Positions 1 to 7,844 are shown, counted from the stretch's first letter. The stretch is DNA of 19,471 bases from CAYJLC01 sp044426345 (GCA_044426345.1 JAWXUP010000052.1:1-19471); one strand, 5' to 3'. Program-made: numbers and translations. Notes: generated by a model from the sequence alone, not told the origin.

Positions 1-84
1 AAAGATTGTTTACTACATATATCTCAAAATTTCCTAGAGTTAGATAGTATAGGTAATTTTGTTGATTATAAAATAGTTAAATAA
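1..84 (+). CDS. 3' end of a flanking gene, partial
   Basis: An open frame enters from the left edge in frame 1 and ends at TAA 82-84, giving 27 residues ending in FVDYKIVK. The 5' part lies outside the window, so the product is unknown. It points toward the minus-strand partial gene at the right edge, so the mobile region appears to sit between two convergent genes. The fragment is short and could be a chance open frame. Its end just before the terminal repeat at 112-134 is the main support. Confidence 0.4.
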   Translation, partial: KDCLLHISQNFLELDSIGNFVDYKIVK

Positions 85-111
85 CTAATTAAAAAAAGAA
101 CCTCAATGGTT

Positions 112-134
112 ATACCCCCACCCATAAGGATGTT
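112..134 (+). repeat. Left terminal inverted repeat, possible att-derived site
   Basis: The sequence starting ATACCCCCACCCATAAGGAT matches the reverse complement of 19328-19350 at 22 of 23 positions. This copy lies just after the left partial gene, and the other lies just after the second recombinase pseudogene. Large serine recombinases often sit next to one end of their element, so these are plausible element edges. However, classical attL/attR pairs share a direct, not inverted, core, so the exact role is inferred. Confidence 0.6.
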
Positions 135-183
135 ATCAAAACATCGCAGTTAAGAGATTAAAATTGTATAACTCCTAAATGGA

Positions 184-217
184 AAAACTCCACTGACTTT
201 GAAATCAGTGGAGTTTT
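184..217. terminator. Hairpin, likely terminator
   Basis: Two perfect 13-base arms, AAAACTCCACTGA and TCAGTGGAGTTTT, are separated by eight bases. The A-run before and T-run after make it suitable for both strands. It lies inside the left edge of the mobile region. Confidence 0.6.
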
Positions 218-409
218 ATTTATGTGTAAATTTATAGTATAGCGCGCATTGACAGAGTTGTCTGGTAGTAACTTTGATTTTTAATAAATTTTGTGCGCCA
301 TGGACGCTTTGGAGCATATTTGATACAGATTCTTTGTCTGGAATGCAGCTGGACGCAACGCTTTTAAATCTATACTCTTAATATATAAACAATTATATAG
401 GAGGTAAAT
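218..409. other. Leader of the TnpV-like gene, no gene seen
   Basis: No convincing coding frame was found. The stretch contains a TTGACA at 249-254 without a good -10 at standard spacing. It has two TGGACGC heptamers about 50 bases apart in a locally GC-richer patch, and a strong AGGAGG just before the ATG at 410. It probably carries the promoter of the TnpV-like gene, but I cannot place it. Confidence 0.3.
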
Positions 410-763
410 ATGCAATCAGTAGAATTAGATTATGAATGGATTGACGGACTGTTATACCCAAAACTTGAGGTCAAAGATAGTCAGCGAATTAGGGATTTAG
501 ATAAGTTTGGTAAAGCGAGATTAAAGTACCTGCACAAAACCAATTTTGAGTATTATAAAGAATTGCTTTACAGCGACAAACTGGCAGAACACTGCGAAGA
601 AATATCAGAAATAGCATTTAATCGTTCAGAAGAAGTTCAAGAGAACTACATAGAACGTCACCCGCTACCAGACGATGACTTCTTTGAGAGATTAGCAATC
701 CGAACTATGGCACAAATGATTGGCGACGAGATCGCTATGGAGGAAGTTGTATTAGCAAAGTGA
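410..763 (+). CDS. TnpV-like transposon-encoded protein
   Basis: This 117-residue acidic protein fits the TnpV family (small proteins encoded by Tn4451-like and related mobilizable elements; function unknown). The family pattern is a short opening with a Tyr-rich strand (here YEWIDGLLYPKL), a central RLKYLHK segment followed by YYKELL-SDKL-EHC, and a helical C-terminus. AGGAGG stands six bases before the ATG, and a strong hairpin follows at 803-844, so it is probably a single-gene transcript. It is on the opposite strand from the backbone and most cargo. Its presence supports membership of this region in the clostridial mobilizable-element family. Confidence 0.75.
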   Translation: MQSVELDYEWIDGLLYPKLEVKDSQRIRDLDKFGKARLKYLHKTNFEYYKELLYSDKLAEHCEEISEIAFNRSEEVQENYIERHPLPDDDFFERLAIRTMAQMIGDEIAMEEVVLAK

Positions 764-802
764 TAGCAAGAATAAAGATCTATAATTGCTATTTTGAAAT
801 AT

Positions 803-844
803 GAAAAGAACCTGAACAGATTTTATTCTGCTCAGGTTCTTTTC
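803..844 (+). terminator. Terminator of the TnpV-like gene
   Basis: Arms GAAAAGAACCTGAACAGA and TCTGCTCAGGTTCTTTTC pair over 17 of 18 bases around a short loop. It starts about 40 bases after the stop codon, and the A/T-rich arms supply U-tracts on both strands. Confidence 0.75.
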
Positions 845-870
845 ATTATTGTCTTTATGTTCTTAGTGTC

Positions 871-906
871 AACCCGAAGATACTTGCATAAGGACGGTTT
901 TTGCAA
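871..906 (+). repeat. Cassette-junction repeat, copy 1
   Basis: Carries the core AGATACTTGCATAAGGACGG (from 878), then GTTTTTGCAA. It lacks the conserved left flank (CACTACAAGCCAAT) of copies 2, 3 and 7, as expected for the outer edge of the array. It lies immediately left of the terminator of the ABC transporter module. Confidence 0.85.
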
Positions 907-950
907 TGTTAAACCCTACGCAAATTTTACTCTGCGTAGGGTTTAACATT
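905..950 (-). terminator. Terminator of the ABC transporter module
   Basis: Two perfect 18-base arms (905-922 and 933-950), around AACCCTACGC and GCGTAGGGTT, end five bases from the stop codon of the last transporter gene. The repeat that follows on the minus strand supplies further T-rich sequence. Confidence 0.8.
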
Positions 951-955
951 GTTTT

Positions 956-2794
956 CTAACTTGCTACACCATTTTCTTCAAATTGGCTATTATAAAGTTC
1001 AGCATAAAAACCTTTTTTGTCTAAAAGTTCATCATGGTTGCCACTTTCTATGATATTACCATCTTTCATAACTAAAATAACATCAGCATTTTTGATAGTA
1101 GATAATCTATGTGCAATAATAAATGATGTTTTACCTTGAGATAGATTATCCATCGCATTTGCAATCAAAAGTTCTGTTCTTGTATCTACTGAACTTGTTG
1201 CTTCATCTAGGATTAGTAACTCAGATTTTTTAACCATCGCACGAGCAATTGTAAGTAATTGCTTTTCACCTGTTGATAATGTTGCGTTGCTCATTACAGT
1301 ATCATATCCGTTTGGCATCGTCATTATCGTACGATGTATGCCAACAGATTTACACGCATTTACGATTTCATCTTTTGTAACGTTTTGGTTATATGCAATA
1401 TTTTCTATAATTGACCCATCAAACATCCAAGTATCTTGTAAAACCATTGAGAACAAATCATGCAAACTCTCTCTTGTCATCGACTTAATCGGTGTGCCAT
1501 CTATCGAAATAACACCACTATTAACTTCATAAAAACGCATTAGCAGGTTTACCATTGTTGTTTTACCTGCACCTGTTGGACCTACGATAGCTACTTTTTG
1601 ACCTGCTTTTATTTCAGCAGTAAAATCAGTAATTATCATTTTTTCCGGAGTATATCCAAATGCTACGTTTTTAAAACTAACATCGCCTTTAATATGTTTG
1701 ATTTCAACCATATCGTCAGCTTCCTTTGAAAGTTCTTTTTCTTCTAAAAGATTAAACACACGTTCGCTTGCAGCTGCTGCTGATTGAAGTGTCATTATTG
1801 ATTGTGCAAGTGTTGCTAGTGGTTGCGTAAATAAACGAATATATATAGTGAACGCTACGATTACTCCGAAAGATATACTGCCATTTAACACAAGCAATGC
1901 CCCTACTATGCAGACAACTACATACGAAAAGTCACCTGTGAAGTTCATAATTGGCATCATCAAACCAGACAAGAACTGAGCTCGCCAAGCTGATTGATAT
2001 AAATGTTCATTTTTCTCATCAAAATGCTTTTCTACAAAGTTTTCTTTGTTATAAGCCTTAATAATCGAGTGTCCTGTATACGTTTCTTCAACGTGACCGT
2101 TCAAATCACCTAGTTTAGCTTGCTGAGCAATAAAGTGTTTTTGAGAGTTTGCTATCATCGCTCCCATAAGTGAAAAACCAAGCAATGTTGACAGAAGACC
2201 AGAAAGCCCCATCACCCAGTTTGTGTAAATCATAAGAATTAACGCACCACCAAAGTTTAAGACACCACTAATGATTGATGACATACTTTGATTTAAACTT
2301 GTTCCGATTGTATCGATATCATTTACAAAGCAACTTAATGTATCTCCGTATGATGTTTTATCAAAATAAGATAGTGGTAATCTATTGATTTTGCTTGTCA
2401 TTTGAGTACGAAGTTTTTTGCAAATCTTTTGTGACACAACTGCCATTATGCTACCTTGAACATATCCGAAAACAAGTCCTAATACATAAATAATTACTAA
2501 GAAAAATCCTATGCTAGCTATGGCATCTAAGTCAATTCCTGTTGACATTCCCTCTAAGATTAAATTTGTAATTTCGCTTAATCGACTAGGACCCATAAGG
2601 GAGAATATCGAAGATGCTGCAGCAAGAATAATTGCAAAGATCATGACAGGTTTGTATCCACCACAATAGGCAAATAATTTTTTCAGACTTCCTGTAAAAT
2701 CTTTTGCTTTGTCGCCAGGTCTTCCACCTGCCGGACCACCAGGAGGAGCAAAACTCGGAGCTTGGCTTTTAGTTTGGTTATCTTTGTTATGCAT
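956..2794 (-). CDS. ABC multidrug exporter half, consensus-type Walker B subunit
   Basis: A 612-residue fused membrane and ATPase subunit of an exporter. A Pro/Gly-rich cytoplasmic N-terminus (PPGGPAGGRPGD) precedes six predicted membrane helices. The nucleotide-binding domain has Walker A GPTGAGKTT, Walker B LLILDEATSSVD with the catalytic Glu, and switch IIAHRLST with its His. The signature motif is LSTGE instead of LSGGQ. Its ATG overlaps the end of the upstream transporter gene by eight bases, so the two are translationally coupled. The partner has the opposite set of changes, so they should form a heterodimer with one strong and one degenerate ATP site, like BmrC/BmrD or TM287/288. The substrate is unknown; drugs, lipids or peptides are possible. 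Confidence 0.9.
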   Translation of the reverse strand: MHNKDNQTKSQAPSFAPPGGPAGGRPGDKAKDFTGSLKKLFAYCGGYKPVMIFAIILAAASSIFSLMGPSRLSEITNLILEGMSTGIDLDAIASIGFFLVIIYVLGLVFGYVQGSIMAVVSQKICKKLRTQMTSKINRLPLSYFDKTSYGDTLSCFVNDIDTIGTSLNQSMSSIISGVLNFGGALILMIYTNWVMGLSGLLSTLLGFSLMGAMIANSQKHFIAQQAKLGDLNGHVEETYTGHSIIKAYNKENFVEKHFDEKNEHLYQSAWRAQFLSGLMMPIMNFTGDFSYVVVCIVGALLVLNGSISFGVIVAFTIYIRLFTQPLATLAQSIMTLQSAAAASERVFNLLEEKELSKEADDMVEIKHIKGDVSFKNVAFGYTPEKMIITDFTAEIKAGQKVAIVGPTGAGKTTMVNLLMRFYEVNSGVISIDGTPIKSMTRESLHDLFSMVLQDTWMFDGSIIENIAYNQNVTKDEIVNACKSVGIHRTIMTMPNGYDTVMSNATLSTGEKQLLTIARAMVKKSELLILDEATSSVDTRTELLIANAMDNLSQGKTSFIIAHRLSTIKNADVILVMKDGNIIESGNHDELLDKKGFYAELYNSQFEENGVAS

Positions 2795-4541
2795 TTGCTA
2801 GTTCCTCCTTTGATAGTTGTGATTCAGCTATTTCTTTATAAAGATTATTTTGTAACAGCAACTCACTGTGAGTTCCAATACCTGCTACACTTCCTTGATC
2901 TACAACTATAATTTGGTCGGCATCTTTAACCGTGCTTATTCTTTGTGCAACAATTAACTTTGTCGGACCGTCTATTTCTTTTCTTAACTTTTCTCTTAAC
3001 AGTCTATCGGTTTTATAATCAAGCGCTGAAAAACAATCATCAAACATATATATTTCAGCATCTTTATATAACGCACGTGCAATTGATACTCTTTGCTTTT
3101 GTCCACCAGATAGATTAAGCCCACCTTGTGACACTCTGCCATTAAGTCCGATTTTATCAATAAAATCCTTAGCTTGTGCAATTTCTACAGCTTTGTTTAT
3201 TCTTTCAAGTGACACGTTATCTTCTTCGCCATACGCTATATTTGATGAAATAGTTCCGTCAAAAAGCACAGCTGTTTGTGAAACAAAACCTAATTTATCA
3301 CGAAGTGCCTTTTGTGTATATTCTTTGATATTTACACCATCAATCAATATTTCTCCACTTGTAACATCATAATAACGTAAAATAAGTTTTATAATGGTAC
3401 TTTTACCACTACCTGTAGCACCGATAAACGCAGTTGTATCTCCTTTATTTATTTTGAATGATACATTATTTAAAACATTTTCCTCGCTTTGAGAATAAGA
3501 AAATGACACGTTTTTAAACTCAACAGCTGTATCAAAAGTAGTTTTACTATCCGTGTTTGTTCCGTCTTTTACTTTATTTTCAAAATTTATAACTTCATCA
3601 ATTCTTGATAGCGCCACAAGTGTGCGAGGTAGCATCATAAAAATCATTGTAAGTATCATAAATGATAAAATGATCATGATAGAATAAGATGAAAATACTA
3701 CCATGTCTGAAAAGATTGTTAATGCTTCAGTCGAACTTGTAGCTTGGCTTATTAAAGCTGCACCAATCCAATACACTGCAAGTGTAATGCCTGACATTAG
3801 ACTTGACATAAACGGACTTAGAAATGCCATCGTTGTATTCACAAATGTATTAGTATGTGCTACATCATGGTTTATTTTATCAAACTTTTCTTCGTGGTAA
3901 CTTTCAGCATTATAGGCTCTTACCACCCTTACTCCAATCAAATGTTCTCTAACCACTGTATTCAAATTATCTACTAATTTTTGCAGTTTCTTTGATTTTG
4001 GAACTGTTAGTGCTAAAAGAGCACCTATTACACATAAAAAGGCACTTGCAGAAGCTATTGCTACAACCGAAAATGATGGGTTGTTTGACGTTATTTTTTG
4101 TGTTGCAAATATGCACATAAACGGAGCTCTTACTAATATTACAAACCCCATAGACAATACTGTTTGTACTTGTGTTATATCATTTGTTGTTCTTGTAATT
4201 AAGCTTGATATTGAAAAATTAGACATATCAGCCATCGAGAACGAATTGGTTTTTTTGTAAACATCTTCTCTCATTTGCATACACGATTTTGTCGCAACTC
4301 TTGCTGCACAAAATCCGGTAACAACTGTAATTGCTAAGCTCAAAATTGAACATAGCAACATATAACCACCAACCGTTAATATATCTCCCATAGCACTACC
4401 TTCGGTTTGTACCAAAGTAGTAACTTCACTCATATATTCTGGTATTTTCAAATCTAATAACACTTGAACTATTACAAATCCAACTGTTATAGCTAAAAAC
4501 AACCATTCTCTTTTTCTAAAACTTTTAAAGACTCTAGACAT
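2787..4541 (-). CDS. ABC multidrug exporter half, degenerate-site subunit
   Basis: A 584-residue half-transporter with six N-terminal membrane helices and a C-terminal ATPase domain. Walker A is GATGSGKST and the signature is the canonical LSGGQKQR. Walker B reads IYMFDDCFSALD, with Asp where the catalytic Glu should be, and the switch motif is IVAQRIST, with Gln for His. These are the changes expected in the inactive-site donor of an asymmetric ABC heterodimer. AGGAG lies six bases before the ATG. The gene follows the MarR gene by 14 bases and overlaps the next subunit, so all three should be one operon under MarR control. Confidence 0.9.
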   Translation of the reverse strand: MSRVFKSFRKREWLFLAITVGFVIVQVLLDLKIPEYMSEVTTLVQTEGSAMGDILTVGGYMLLCSILSLAITVVTGFCAARVATKSCMQMREDVYKKTNSFSMADMSNFSISSLITRTTNDITQVQTVLSMGFVILVRAPFMCIFATQKITSNNPSFSVVAIASASAFLCVIGALLALTVPKSKKLQKLVDNLNTVVREHLIGVRVVRAYNAESYHEEKFDKINHDVAHTNTFVNTTMAFLSPFMSSLMSGITLAVYWIGAALISQATSSTEALTIFSDMVVFSSYSIMIILSFMILTMIFMMLPRTLVALSRIDEVINFENKVKDGTNTDSKTTFDTAVEFKNVSFSYSQSEENVLNNVSFKINKGDTTAFIGATGSGKSTIIKLILRYYDVTSGEILIDGVNIKEYTQKALRDKLGFVSQTAVLFDGTISSNIAYGEEDNVSLERINKAVEIAQAKDFIDKIGLNGRVSQGGLNLSGGQKQRVSIARALYKDAEIYMFDDCFSALDYKTDRLLREKLRKEIDGPTKLIVAQRISTVKDADQIIVVDQGSVAGIGTHSELLLQNNLYKEIAESQLSKEELANA

Positions 4542-4555
4542 TTTATTCTCCTAAT

Positions 4556-4972
4556 TTAATCAGTTATTTTTTGTAGCAACGCCATTAGTGTTTCTACTTC
4601 GGCTTCTGTTAGCTTATCAAACAGCTCTTGTTTTAGTTCTTCTATACATTTTCCTGATGCTAGTATGCAAGACTCGCCACTTTCGGTTAATTCTAACAAT
4701 TTAATTCTTTTGTCAGCACTATCTGTAAATGTTCGTACAAAACCTTTAGATTCTAACCTTGAAATTAAACTAGCCGCACTTGATTGAGCAATCTCTAAAA
4801 TCGATTCAACCTCTTTGTATGTGGCTGTGTTGTCTTCTTTATCTGACAGGTACTTCAAAACTTGACCTTGTGTCAAAGTTAATCCAACGTCTTTTAATTT
4901 TGCATTTCCATCTTTCTCTATGTTTTCACTTATTTTTCTGAAACAGTGCAAGAAATTCTTATTATAGTCCAC
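4556..4972 (-). CDS. MarR-family regulator of the ABC exporter operon
   Basis: A 138-residue winged-helix regulator. The HTH region contains LTLTQGQVLKYLSDK and a recognition-helix segment SAASLISRLESKGFV, followed by the wing with DKRIKLLELTESG. I place the start at GTG 4972 because AAAGGAG stands about eight bases upstream. The longer frame beginning at 5026 would run into the promoter and operator. It is the first gene of the operon with the two exporter halves. It probably represses its own operon by binding the large inverted repeat at 5018-5067 and is released by a ligand, as is common for MarR proteins beside exporters. Confidence 0.85.
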   Translation of the reverse strand: MDYNKNFLHCFRKISENIEKDGNAKLKDVGLTLTQGQVLKYLSDKEDNTATYKEVESILEIAQSSAASLISRLESKGFVRTFTDSADKRIKLLELTESGESCILASGKCIEELKQELFDKLTEAEVETLMALLQKITD

Positions 4973-5014
4973 GAAAAATGCTCCTTTCTTTCTATCAATG
5001 TCGTTGTTATTGAT

Positions 5015-5067
5015 AGAATAACACATTCAACAGTATACTGTCAATAGCATGCTGTTGAATGTGTTAT
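5015..5067 (-). promoter_or_regulatory. Promoter and inverted-repeat operator of the MarR-ABC operon
   Basis: On the minus strand, TTGACA (5039-5044) and TATTCT (5015-5020) are separated by 18 bases. The promoter is wrapped in a perfect 16-base inverted repeat, ATAACACATTCAACAG (5018-5033) and its complement (5052-5067). A 12-base perfect palindrome, ACAGTATACTGT, lies at 5030-5041. A repressor bound here would cover both -35 and -10. The MarR protein encoded downstream is the obvious candidate. Confidence 0.75.
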
Positions 5068-5159
5068 AAAAAGATTTCCTTGTCTGAATGTAGAGAAAGT
5101 TTACTAAATTACTTAACTTACCATTAAATTCAGTATTCCTTAAGATTAACACTAGACCT

Positions 5160-5193
5160 AATCGTTCGAAAATAATTTTCGAACGATTTTTTT
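5160..5193 (+). terminator. Strong palindrome with T-tract
   Basis: ATCGTTCGAAAAT and its complement flank a single central base, followed by seven T residues on the plus strand. It has the form of a rho-independent terminator, yet no plus-strand gene leads into it. It lies in the long leader (about 5068-5285) between the MarR promoter and repeat copy 2. It may insulate the module or be left from a lost gene. Confidence 0.5.
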
Positions 5194-5285
5194 CAACTTT
5201 GTAGGTTGCCACCCCATACGTTTTTTGACATATAGTAGGAGGTATTTTTTTAACAACATACCACAACCACAAACAAACTACAATT

Positions 5286-5340
5286 CACTACAATCCAATT
5301 ATTCCCCAGAAGATACTTGCATAAGGACCATTTTTGCAAA
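5286..5340 (+). repeat. Cassette-junction repeat, copy 2
   Basis: Contains CACTACAATCCAATTATTCC, then the conserved core from 5309, then a T-run and GCAAAAG. The similarity to copy 7 continues through the adjacent terminator into CGTGTTATGCTT near the stop codon of the next gene. On the other side it extends into a leader with GGTTGTGGTAT. Confidence 0.9.
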
Positions 5341-5344
5341 AGAA

Positions 5345-5371
5345 AACAACCTAGTAAATTTCTAGGTTGTT
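5345..5371 (-). terminator. Terminator of the 216-aa membrane protein gene
   Basis: AACAACCTAG and CTAGGTTGTT pair around seven bases, followed on the minus strand by TTCTTTT. The same hairpin recurs at 11465-11491 and, slightly changed, at 10792-10825, so it belongs to the repeated unit. Confidence 0.75.
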
Positions 5372-5391
5372 CGTGTTATGCTTATAATAAG

Positions 5392-6042
5392 TTAGAATAT
5401 AAAATACCTAAGCGGAGTTAGTGACAACAAGATAAACAGCACACTTCCCAAACCAATTACTTTTGCAATTTGCTTTGGGGTATTATATAAGACTAACACT
5501 GTAGCTAAAAATAAAAATAGTTCTAAAAAATAAGATACATCAAAGTAGCTAAAATCAATACCTAAGTTAAAAGCTGTCATAGCCATTACAGCAAATATAA
5601 AGCTACTAATTATAACTGATACAGTATGTGTTCCTCTCGCATACCAACATATTGCGCCTAACAACGGAGAGAGTAACGTGATTACAATCCATATCATCAT
5701 ATATGATTTCGGGAAAAACCCTACAATAAAAACAGTATAAAGATAATAACTGCTTACCATTCCAACAAAAAACAATAAAACATTTATTCCTGCTCTAATT
5801 GGATTTTTTGTATAAAGTGATATGCAAATAGCTATAAATAACCATATACCCATACGAGAAAAGAAATTGCATAAATCTAATTGTGCGACGAATATTGGTA
5901 GCGAACTATTTGCTGTTTCGTCTAAAACTTTTGAAAACAATCCAAGAGCAATCCCAAAAGTTAAAATAGCGATTGAGCATATTACTTTGTTGTGATTTGA
6001 AATGTCTTTCGGTGTTCTAATTGCGTTTAATTTCCCAAGCAT
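5392..6042 (-). CDS. Polytopic membrane protein of unknown function
   Basis: A 216-residue protein with about seven hydrophobic segments, starting after a short charged N-terminus (LNAIRTPKDISNHNK). It has no enzyme motif I can recognise. The conserved-looking loops KNPIRAGINV and FPKSYMMIWI suggest a defined family found in clostridia, but I cannot assign a function. AGAGGTTT precedes the ATG. It is the only gene of its module, between repeat copies 2 and 3, with its own terminator. Confidence 0.75.
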   Translation of the reverse strand: MLGKLNAIRTPKDISNHNKVICSIAILTFGIALGLFSKVLDETANSSLPIFVAQLDLCNFFSRMGIWLFIAICISLYTKNPIRAGINVLLFFVGMVSSYYLYTVFIVGFFPKSYMMIWIVITLLSPLLGAICWYARGTHTVSVIISSFIFAVMAMTAFNLGIDFSYFDVSYFLELFLFLATVLVLYNTPKQIAKVIGLGSVLFILLSLTPLRYFIF

Positions 6043-6125
6043 ATAAACCTCTTTTTATATAAATTTAATTTTTATATTTAGACGTACTTATTGTAAATAA
6101 GTTCCATTATCTTCTTTTTCTAACT

Positions 6126-6176
6126 CACTACAAGCCAATCACACCCCAGAAGATACTTGCATAAGGATGATTTTTA
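6126..6176 (+). repeat. Cassette-junction repeat, copy 3
   Basis: Starts CACTACAAGCCAATCACACC, then the core with GGATGA in place of GGACGG. Unlike copies 2, 6 and 7, no clear hairpin follows. About 60 bases of apparently degraded coding sequence separate it from the next gene. Confidence 0.85.
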
Positions 6177-6236
6177 ACAAACGTTTATAATTTGAAGTTC
6201 ATTTTGGTTGCAATCCATCTTTCTAACCATTCAGCT

Positions 6237-7037
6237 CTACTTTAAGAAAGAATTCCATTTCATTCTTACTTTTTTTCTTAATTTGAACGTAAAGCTATTT
6301 ATGTGTTTTTCGTTATCAACTATCGATTTATATGTTTCCATCATCTCTCCACAATATATCATTATTGGTGTTGCAATAGAAAATGCGATAAAAATAATTT
6401 CAAACGACAGGGGTATCCCATTAGAAAAATCTTTTGTAAACGGTTTTATATCTCTCGCAATTGGTGCAGCGCTTAAAAGAAATATTACAAAAGATATACC
6501 AAAAACACTAGACACCTTAGTTATCTTATTTTTATATCTATTAAGTAACTCCATTTGATAATTTTTATCAAAAATCAATATCTCTTTTTGCAATACTTCA
6601 AATTTGTCATTAGCTTTGAAAAAGCCTTTCATCGTAATAACTCCACCTAAAACTAATAAGGTTGTCATTATAATTGGTGACATATTTTCGTATGCAAACT
6701 TAAAATACGCACCTATCCCCAACATTAAAATACAAACACCTATACATATTGTACTAAGCGAATCTTTGCGATTTAAAAAATATTCTTCAATCATTTCTTT
6801 GCTCGCATAAAACCCTTTGTCATCAGTTTCAACATTCTCATTACTGTCTTTTAATAAGTAGTCTACTGATACATTGAAGATATTGCTCATCATAAGTAAT
6901 TTCTCTGTTTCGGGATAGCCTTGATTATTTTCCCACTTACTAACTGCTTGTCTTGTTGTGTTTAATTTTTCAGCTAGTTCCTCCTGTGATAGTCCGTTCT
7001 CTTTTCTTAATTTGTAAAGTTTTTCGCTAAATAGCAT
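6237..7037 (-). CDS. XRE-family HTH regulator with membrane domain
   Basis: This 266-residue protein has a Cro/CI-type HTH in residues 1-65: LRKENGLSQEELAEKLNTTR, then QAVSKWENNQGYPE and VSVDYLL. A charged linker follows, then about four membrane segments (near 95-110, 122-137, 178-192 and 213-230). The C-terminal tail is basic. Such membrane-tethered XRE proteins are common in Bacillota and are thought to sense the envelope, but their ligands are mostly unknown. AAGGAGAAGC precedes the ATG. It is the single gene of its module and is divergent from the sigma-factor operon. Paired direct repeats over its promoter suggest autoregulation. Confidence 0.85.
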   Translation of the reverse strand: MLFSEKLYKLRKENGLSQEELAEKLNTTRQAVSKWENNQGYPETEKLLMMSNIFNVSVDYLLKDSNENVETDDKGFYASKEMIEEYFLNRKDSLSTICIGVCILMLGIGAYFKFAYENMSPIIMTTLLVLGGVITMKGFFKANDKFEVLQKEILIFDKNYQMELLNRYKNKITKVSSVFGISFVIFLLSAAPIARDIKPFTKDFSNGIPLSFEIIFIAFSIATPIMIYCGEMMETYKSIVDNEKHINSFTFKLRKKVRMKWNSFLK

Positions 7038-7091
7038 TTTGCTTCTCCTTTAAATTTGATGTCTTAATATTATCAAAACATTTGCTATTTT

Positions 7092-7134
7092 TCTATATCT
7101 CTCAGGTTGCACCTTGTCAACTTTAGGTTGCAAC
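7092..7134 (-). promoter_or_regulatory. Promoter of the XRE gene with paired direct repeats
   Basis: On the minus strand, TTGACA (7115-7120) is 17 bases from TATAGA (7092-7097). Two similar decamers, AGGTTGCACC (7104-7113) and AGGTTGCAAC (7125-7134) as read on plus, lie 21 bases apart, two helical turns. One is in the spacer and one just upstream of the -35. This arrangement fits an operator for the XRE protein itself. Confidence 0.6.
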
Positions 7135-7205
7135 ACTGTATTTAGCTTGTTTTTAGTATAAATTATCTACTTTACATAATATCACTAATTCCAATTTTTA
7201 GCAAC

Positions 7206-7251
7206 TACTACAAGCCTATCACACCCCCGAAGATACTTGTATAAGGACGTT
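7206..7251 (+). repeat. Cassette-junction repeat, copy 4
   Basis: Reads TACTACAAGCCTATCACACC, then a variant core with GTATAAGGACG. It lies in the divergent region between the XRE gene and the sigma-factor gene. Its left flank is the best match to the sequence after the recombinase stop codon (see findings). Confidence 0.85.
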
Positions 7252-7271
7252 TTAAAATTTACATTTAATTA

Positions 7272-7280
7272 TGTTATAAT
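7272..7280 (+). promoter_or_regulatory. Extended -10 promoter of the sigma-factor operon
   Basis: TGTTATAAT is a perfect extended -10 element. No good -35 is seen at 17 bases, which is usual for extended -10 promoters. It lies just right of repeat copy 4, about 40 bases before the annotated start. Confidence 0.55.
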
Positions 7281-7316
7281 AAAATGAACCAAATTACTAT
7301 TTGAATTGTATTAGTA

Positions 7317-7844
7317 GTGAAAGTCTTTCAATTTAAATCCAAAGGATGTGATAATATTAAAATTTCATACGATAAAGTTCTAAAAGAACACTCAGACTTA
7401 ATTTATAGAATAGCTTTAGCTAATTTAAAAAATAAAGCAGATGCTGAAGATGTTTTTCAAGACGTTTTTATCTCACTCATACATAACGAAAATAAAATAA
7501 AAAGTGATACTCATCTCAAATATTGGCTCATTCGTACCACTATTAACAAATGCAAAAATCTGCACTTATGTTTTTGGAAACGTAACGTCAATTTGCTTGA
7601 TGAAAATGTATCTATAAACAACACAAACGAAAATGAATTTATTCTAGAAGTACACGAACAAATAGGAGTTTTACCCTATAAACTTAAAAACATTGTTTAT
7701 TTATATTATTTTGAAAACTATGATATTAAAGAAATATCTAAACTCTTAAACATTGCCGAAGGTACTGTTAAATCAAGGCTTCACACTGCACGAACTAAAC
7801 TAAAAACAAACTTAAAGGAGATTTCACCTAATGAATACAAATAA
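7317..7844 (+). CDS. ECF-like sigma-70 family factor
   Basis: Residues about 20-90 form sigma region 2 (HSDLIYRIALANLKNKADAE, then DVFQDVF). Residues 115-165 form region 4, with IKEISKLLNIAEGTVKSRLH as the DNA-binding HTH. There is no region 3, as in ECF sigma factors. The start is uncertain. GTG 7317 has no Shine-Dalgarno, whereas AAAGGATG (7341-7348) stands seven bases before an in-frame ATT at 7356, which would give 162 residues. The end overlaps the M23 gene by 14 bases, so the two are coupled. The partner probably acts as its membrane-bound modulator, in the manner of an anti-sigma factor. Confidence 0.8.
   Translation: MKVFQFKSKGCDNIKISYDKVLKEHSDLIYRIALANLKNKADAEDVFQDVFISLIHNENKIKSDTHLKYWLIRTTINKCKNLHLCFWKRNVNLLDENVSINNTNENEFILEVHEQIGVLPYKLKNIVYLYYFENYDIKEISKLLNIAEGTVKSRLHTARTKLKTNLKEISPNEYK

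Noticed and set aside
5158..5259. 33-codon minus-strand frame (MLLKKYLLLYVKKRM...) in the leader of the MarR module
   Set aside because: No Shine-Dalgarno, and its last third is formed by the palindrome at 5160-5193. It is better explained as leader sequence or a decayed gene.
5027..5272. 81-codon minus-strand frame upstream of the MarR gene
   Set aside because: It runs through the promoter and operator of the MarR operon and the palindrome, and lacks a ribosome site.
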